Shown in pieces: positions 59,610 to 64,000 of a stretch of DNA of 64,000 nucleotides; the stretch's first letter is position 1; each line of letters starts with the position of its first letter. The notes beneath the pieces are model-generated. The model had not been told where the DNA came from, made no database searches, and worked only from the letters and a program-made list of their open reading frames with translations. The stretch is from positions 268,893-332,892 of the forward strand of contig CAVPSX010000022.1 of NCBI GenBank assembly GCA_963708515.1, read 5' to 3'. A program made the translations under genes and the position numbers. This DNA is from JAPLJM01 sp963708515. Its GTDB lineage: Bacteria; Desulfobacterota; Syntrophia; Syntrophales; Fen-1087.

Positions 59610-60389
59610 TCACAATCGATAATAGACCTGCGGTCCGGTTCCCAGTTCCGGCCTTCGCCGGATGGAGAATCTCCCATCCAGAAGGCGCCGGATATCCGAT
59701 CCCTTTTCTTCAATATCTCCGAAGGAAAGGGCCTTTTCCTTGCAGGCCAGCACGCAGGCCGGGAGGATCCCCCGGGCGAGCCGCTCCTCACAGAAGTTGC
59801 ACTTCTCCACCACCCCTTTTGTCCTCGTGGGAAAATCCGGGTTCAGCCTGGGGATGAACGGCCGCGGATCCCGGTAGTTCATGCTTCTGGACCCATAGGG
59901 GCAGGCGGCCATGCAGAACCGGCAGCCGATGCAGCGGTGGTAGTCCATCATCACAATTCCGTCGGCCCTTTTGAAGGTGGCCTTCGTGGGGCAGACCCGC
60001 ACGCAAGGCGGGTTTTCGCAGTGGTTGCATAGGACCGGCAGGAGAAGACCGCTTATCGCTTCCGGCAGGCGGGGATGGGCCTCTGCGGGAAAGATATGCC
60101 CCACCTTCTCCAGGCCGATCCAGTGGACATCGTCCTTGGGGTTCTTAAAATCGGGCACGTTGTGCGCGACGTGGCAGGCATCGATGCAGTCCCGGCAATT
60201 CGGGCGGCATTTTGCGGTGTTGATTGCCATCGCCCAACGCTGGGCATTCAAGGCCGGGAAAGCCCCATCCGCCGGGATAGCCGCCGGCGTTCCGGCGGGT
60301 GCTGCGGCGAGGACCGCCCAGGGAGGCAACAGCAGGCCGACGGCCGAGGCCCCCGCGATCTTCAGGAATTCTCTTCGGGTAGGCGCCAT
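59610..60389 (-). CDS. dsrO: DsrO, periplasmic ferredoxin subunit of DsrMKJOP
   Basis: A 259-residue iron-sulfur protein exported by Tat (RREFLKIAGASAVGLLLPPW, AxA-like cleavage near residue 30). The cysteine sets are KCRPNCRDCIDACHVAH, CNHCENPPCVRVCP, CIGCRFCMAACPYGS and CNFCEERLARGILPACVLAC, matching several [4Fe-4S] clusters. GSRSMNYRDPRPFI is typical of DsrO. It connects DsrJ hemes with DsrP. Its ATG overlaps the dsrJ stop (TGATG) behind GGAGGAGG. The frame is intact, in contrast with dsrJ, dsrK and dsrM. Confidence 0.94.
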   Translation of the reverse strand: MAPTRREFLKIAGASAVGLLLPPWAVLAAAPAGTPAAIPADGAFPALNAQRWAMAINTAKCRPNCRDCIDACHVAHNVPDFKNPKDDVHWIGLEKVGHIFPAEAHPRLPEAISGLLLPVLCNHCENPPCVRVCPTKATFKRADGIVMMDYHRCIGCRFCMAACPYGSRSMNYRDPRPFIPRLNPDFPTRTKGVVEKCNFCEERLARGILPACVLACKEKALSFGDIEEKGSDIRRLLDGRFSIRRRPELGTGPQVYYRL

Positions 60390-60791
60390 CAGCGGACCTC
60401 CTCCGTTATGATGTGGCAGCTCCAGCATTTGGGCTTGGCCCCCGCATAGTCGTGACAGCGATCGCAGAACTGCTTCTTGTTGCTGTGACATTTAAGACAG
60501 GTCCCCGTCAGGCTGATTTCATGGATCCTCCCGTCGGCGGCCCCGTAGGCGCGATCTCCCTCCCGGACGGCGCTGTCCCGCCAGGCGGCCAGCAGCTTCA
60601 TGTGGTTGGCCCTCATGTACGGCGCCGGCTCCACGCAGAGCTTCTCCTTCAGCCGCTCGATGGCGGGCGTATCGAGTTTCAGGTCCGGCGGCGGGACAGC
60701 TCTGCCCTTCCCGTACCAGAAGGGGAAAGGTGGCCGCGATCAGGAAGGCCACGATCCCGGCGATGATCATCCTCCGGTTATAGAGTTTCAT
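60389..60791 (-). pseudogene. dsrJ: DsrJ triheme cytochrome, one frame disruption
   Basis: The N-terminal frame from ATG 60791 gives KLYNRRMIIAGIVAFLIAAT, the signal anchor of DsrJ. After about 60735 the protein continues in another frame: WYGKGRAVPPPDLKLDTP, then the conserved cysteine region KEKLCVEPAPYM and three heme sites CLKCH, CDRCH and CWSCH up to the stop at 60389. Removing one T from TTT before CCCC restores TFPFWYGKGRA. DsrJ has one heme with unusual His/Cys ligation, and the Cys in KLCVEP is the likely ligand. Whether the indel is real or a sequence error cannot be told here. Confidence 0.88.
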
Positions 60792-62400
60792 CGGCTGCCT
60801 TTCTCTCCAGCGGATCGCCGCGCAGATCCGTTTCCCGTACCTTTTCCCCCTTCATGATCAGGGCGTTGGCCAGCAGTTCGTGAACCCCCGAGACGGAGAC
60901 ACCGGGCACCCAGTATTCCATCAGCGAGGTCAAGGTCGCCCGGTCGATGGCGCAGATACAGGCCAGGCGATTCACTTCATGCCTTTCCTTCACCTGCCGG
61001 ACGGCCATCGCCCGGGGCATCCCGCCGCGCATCCTCATCTCCATGTTTTCGTCGTTTCCAAGTCCCGCTCCGCCGCCGCAGCACAGGGTTTTCTCCCGGA
61101 TCGTATCCTCGGCCATCTCGTGGAAATGGTTGCAGGCATGGTTGAGGATGTAACGGGGTTCTTCGAACAGTCCCATGGCACGGGCCGGGTTGCAGGAATC
61201 GTGGAACGTAACCCGCTGTGCGTCGTTCCGCGACGGGTCGAGCCTCAGCTTCCCGTTCCGGATCAGATCGGCGGTGAACTCGACGATGTGGACCATCTTC
61301 GTGGCGCGGGCGTTTTCGAAACGCGTTCCGGTGATCGGGCGAGACCGGCTCCTCAAGGAAATCGGCCGGGCCGTTCATCGTGTCCATGTACTGGTGCAGG
61401 ACCCGCCACATGTGGCCGCACTCGCCGCCGAGAATCCACTTGACCCCGAGCCGCTTTGCCTCCGCATATATCTTGGCGTTGAGGCGCTTGACCATCTCGT
61501 GCGATGTGAACAGGCCGAAGTTCCCCCCCTCGGAGGCGTAGGTGCTGAAAGTATAGTTCAGACCGATCTCGTGGAAGAGCATCAGATATCCCATGCAAGT
61601 GTAGGTCCCCGGGTCGGCGAAGTAGTCGCCCGAAGGCGTGACGAAGAGGATTTCCGCCCCCTTTTTGTTGATGGGGACATCGACGCGCACGCCGGTGCGG
61701 TCCTCGATATCGTCTGCCAGAAATTCGAGCATGTCCTTGATGCCGCCGGGCTGGATGCCGAGGTGGTTTCCTGTCCGAAAGCAGTTCGCCGCCGGCTCGG
61801 TGACCCAGTTGATGTTGCAGCCGACGAGGTTGAGCAGCTCCCGGCCCATCATTGTGATCTCAGCCTGGTCGATGCCGTAGGGGCAGTAGACGGAACAGCG
61901 GCGGCACTCCGTGCACTGGTGGAAGTAGTAGAACCACTCCTTGAGGACATCGACCGTCAGGTCCCGGGCGCCGGCCAGCCTGCCGAAGCGCTTTCCCGAT
62001 GCGGTAAAATAGCGCCGGTAGACGGACCGCAGGAGCTCGGCCCGCAGGACCGGCATGTTCTTCGGGTCGCCCGATCCGATGTAGAAGTGGCATTTATCCG
62101 CGCAGGCGCCGCACCGCACGCAGAGGTCCATGAAGAGGCGAAACGATCGGTATTTCTCCAGGCGCTCCCGCATGCCCTCCAGGATGATCTCCTTCCAGTT
62201 TTCCGGCAGCTTCCAGTCCGCGTCGGAGGGCTGCCATGCCCTGGGATTCGGAAGGCCAAGCGCCGTCAGGCTCTTGGCGCCGCCGCTGTAGCTCCAGGTC
62301 CCCGGCCGAAAGACGGTAGGCGTTTCCATCCAAGGCGTCTCCGGCGGTTCGTAACGGATCGCGGTCAGTTCGTCGGGTTTGGGGATTTCGCAAAGGACAT
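60778..62400 (-). pseudogene. dsrK: DsrK catalytic Fe-S subunit, two frame disruptions
   Basis: DsrK is the HdrD-like subunit that reduces DsrC trisulfide. From about 62380 to 61340 one frame gives IPKPDELTAIRYEPPETPWM, the two ferredoxin motifs CVRCGACADKCHFY and CTECRRCSVYCPYG, and ILGGECGHMWR. Then the frame changes and ITGTRFENARATKMV continues to TLCCGGGAGLGND and the stop at 60778. One G too many in CCCGATCACC (about 61337) explains the break. At the start, ATG 62400 (MSFAK) is joined to IPKPDEL only if one A is added in the AAA run at about 62385. Both CCG-type cysteine motifs are otherwise intact. Confidence 0.88.
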
Positions 62401-62402
62401 CG

Positions 62403-63401
62403 CTACTCCTTCTCCACCGGCAGTCCCGCCAGCTTCATCTTCTCCCGGAACTCGTCCTCGTATTCCTCGTAGGTATGGACCTTCACCGGGTGCGTTCCAT
62501 GGGTTGATGTGCCGGCGCATCCGGCTGTCGTTGGCAAGGTTCCGCGTGGGGCTCAAAAAGACCCCCCCCGCGTGCATCAGCTTGCTCATCGGAAAGAAGA
62601 CCATCAGCGTAAAGACGAAACAAAGGTGCATATAGAAGAGCGTTCCGACCTCCTTCGGGACGACGGGGGAAAAGGTGACCCATCCCAGGGCCAGATTCTT
62701 CACCTGCAACAGATCGGCGGGAAAGAAGTGCCTCATGAGAAGGCCTGTGCCCACAACGCACAGGATCAAAAGCAGGGAGAAGTAATCGGTGAAAAGCGAG
62801 ATGTAGCGCACCTGCGGGATGATGAGACGGCGGAGGAATAAAAAGGTGATCCCCGCAAGGATCGCGGCGTCGCTCAGGTAGAGCGTCGGAATCCCGATCT
62901 CGAAGAATCCGTCTGCCGCGGAGAGGCCGTTGATCCAGGGAGTAATCGGCTCGATGAAAAAACGCAGGTGGCGCAGAACGATCACCAGCAGCGACCAGTG
63001 GAAGGTCAGGCCGAAAAACCAGAGCCATTTGGCGCTGCCATACACAGGCCGCTTTTGGAGATGTCCACCTTCGTATTCCGGAAGAGCGAACGGAACAGGA
63101 AGATCTCCAGGGTCATCCTCCCGATCACGCCCCAAAGGCCGGAGGGGTTTTCCAGAGGGTTGGTTCTGATCCAGGGAAGGGACTTCTCCTGGCCGCAGGT
63201 GGTGGTGATGCGGAAGGGGACAGGAGCGCCGGACCATTTTACGATGCGGTACACAAACCCGGCCAGAAAAAGGACAAAGGCCACATAGGGAAGGATGACC
63301 GTAAGCCAGTATGTCAGGGTTCCGCTGAGGGCGATCCCCAGGGCCAGCAGGGTCAGGATCAGGATGGCAAGAACCGATAGCCCAAGATGCTTCCCGATCA
63401 T
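62403..63401 (-). pseudogene. dsrM: DsrM membrane heme b subunit, two frame disruptions
   Basis: DsrM is the NarI-like cytochrome b that exchanges electrons with quinones. The N-terminal frame starts at ATG 63401 (TGATG overlap with the upstream stop) with the hydrophobic GLSVLAILILTLLALGIALS and RITTTCGQEKSLPW, up to RNTKVDISK. One A is missing in the AAAA run at about 63055; the second frame then goes from KRPVYGSAKWLWFFGLTFHWSLL through the heme-ligand helices to MRRHINPWN. An extra G at about 62495 hides the true tail HPVKVHTYEEYEDEFREKM, ending in TAG at 62403. Each piece is well conserved, without stops. Confidence 0.86.
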
Positions 63402-64000
63402 CAATGCCACTCCCACTGGATGAAGGGCTTCTTGAGGTCGACCATGGCGTTGACGATCAGCTCCACGAGCCCGCCGTAGAGGATCCCCGATTTCTCCCAG
63501 ATCCCGTAATATTCGAACATATCTCTGAACTGCCCCTTGCAGTTGGAGCAGGGGGCGCAGACATACTTCTTCACTTCCGGCCCCGGAACGTCCTGGAAAG
63601 CATCCAGGATCTGTTTCATCTTCATCCGTCCCGAAACAGCGGAGCGCCAGTCGGGGAAGTTCGTCGACTGCGTGATGGCAAACCCGCTTCCCCCCCCGCA
63701 GCAGTAGTTTTCGACGCCATGGGGCGTCATCTCCCGGAACTGGGGACAGATCTTCTCGAGTATCCGCCGCTGGGGCGAGACGATCCCCATCAGACGAACC
63801 ATGTTGCAGGGGTCGTGGAGGGTGACGGAAAGTTGTTCGTGACGGGTCGAGCTTGACCCGCCGCTGAGGACGAACTCTTCCATCAGGGGGATGCAGCTCT
63901 CCCTGGGGATGTTGAGATCGCCCGTGAGGATCCGATCGGCGATGACGATCATGGCCTTGTGGGCGTGTCCGCATTCCCCCATGGAGATCTTCCGGACCCC
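63401..64000 (-). CDS. HdrD/TmcB-like Fe-S protein, C-terminal part (5' end outside the window)
   Basis: The frame is open from the window edge to the TGA at 63401 (200 residues seen). It contains two CCG-type [4Fe-4S]-binding halves: ECGHAHKAM ... HDPCNMVRLMG ... NYCCGGGSGFAI and then CAPCSNCKGQFRDMFEYYG, as in heterodisulfide reductase subunit D, DsrK and TmcB. It differs clearly from the DsrK encoded at 60.8-62.4 kb, so it is a separate protein. It is the gene directly upstream of dsrM, overlapping TGATG, and its frame is intact. It probably reduces a disulfide or supplies electrons together with the Dsr complex. Confidence 0.88.
   Translation of the reverse strand, partial: GVRKISMGECGHAHKAMIVIADRILTGDLNIPRESCIPLMEEFVLSGGSSSTRHEQLSVTLHDPCNMVRLMGIVSPQRRILEKICPQFREMTPHGVENYCCGGGSGFAITQSTNFPDWRSAVSGRMKMKQILDAFQDVPGPEVKKYVCAPCSNCKGQFRDMFEYYGIWEKSGILYGGLVELIVNAMVDLKKPFIQWEWH

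Noticed and set aside
60389..63401. Programmed frameshifting or stop read-through in dsrMKJ
   Set aside because: Five independent shifts in both directions, without slippery heptamers or following structures, fit indels or sequence errors better.

Overview
The window looks like the genome of an anaerobic, moderately GC-rich bacterium of the Desulfobacterota (the former Deltaproteobacteria), probably near the Syntrophia-type lineages. The pointers are a DsrMKJOP-type membrane complex, many multiheme c-type cytochromes with NrfD-like quinone modules, rubredoxin and rubrerythrin proteins, a two-gene glycine decarboxylase, an ATP-citrate-lyase-like gene pair, and two genes that need UGA to be read as selenocysteine. 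The lineage is inferred from gene content only.

Layout. 1-5.8 kb (+): the end of gcvPA, gcvPB, a long KamA-like radical SAM protein, lipA and a methyltransferase, i.e. glycine cleavage and lipoylation. 5.9-12.5 kb (-): icd, acn and a divergent ATP-citrate-lyase-like pair, with copies of a short palindromic repeat around acn. 12.8-14.1 kb (+): a lipoamide dehydrogenase. 14.4-16.9 kb (-): glutamate dehydrogenase behind an NrpR-type nitrogen regulator. 17-22 kb (-): a desulforedoxin-like protein with a histone-H1-like tail, then an oxidative or envelope stress run (cNMP-binding protein, a 71-residue selenoprotein with two in-frame UGA codons, a rubrerythrin-like protein, HtrA, a hydrolase). 22-26 kb: an NlpC/P60 lipoprotein, a TlpA/CcdA thiol pair and a TVP38 protein.

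27-32.4 kb is a gene-poor, decayed segment lying between a tRNA-Leu 3' remnant and an intact tRNA-Arg(CCU). It carries fragments of a transposase and of a rubrerythrin, a few small membrane or Fe-S genes and long stretches without genes; it is probably an old integration site. 33.4-41.7 kb (+) is an arsenosugar-type cluster: an ArsS-like radical SAM protein, a MerA-like flavoprotein, two small glycosyltransferases (one frameshifted) and a sterol-desaturase-family oxygenase. It is followed by a HAD hydrolase, a selenocysteine peroxiredoxin-like protein, a DUF3047 protein, a TVP38 protein and a histidine phosphatase.

41.7-49.9 kb is an electron-transfer locus. System II cytochrome c maturation genes (resB, ccsB, with a lone hisF behind them) diverge from an NrfD-like protein, a four-cluster ferredoxin, a 12-heme cytochrome built of four triheme modules, and an octaheme tetrathionate-reductase-type cytochrome. 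50-58.3 kb holds a degenerate GGDEF protein, YidD, a HpaB/4-hydroxybutyryl-CoA-dehydratase-family flavoprotein, NhaA, an SPFH protein, a LapA-type protein, and TerC behind a clear yybP-ykoY (Mn2+) riboswitch. 58.4-64 kb (-) is dsrMKJOP after an HdrD-like protein. In dsrM, dsrK and dsrJ I count five single-base frame disruptions, while dsrO and dsrP are intact.

The strongest unusual signals are the two selenoproteins with hairpins after their UGA codons, the ATP-citrate-lyase-like protein with a citrate-synthase-type His motif, the rubredoxin/H1-tail fusion, the four-module triheme cytochrome and the frame-disrupted dsrMKJ.
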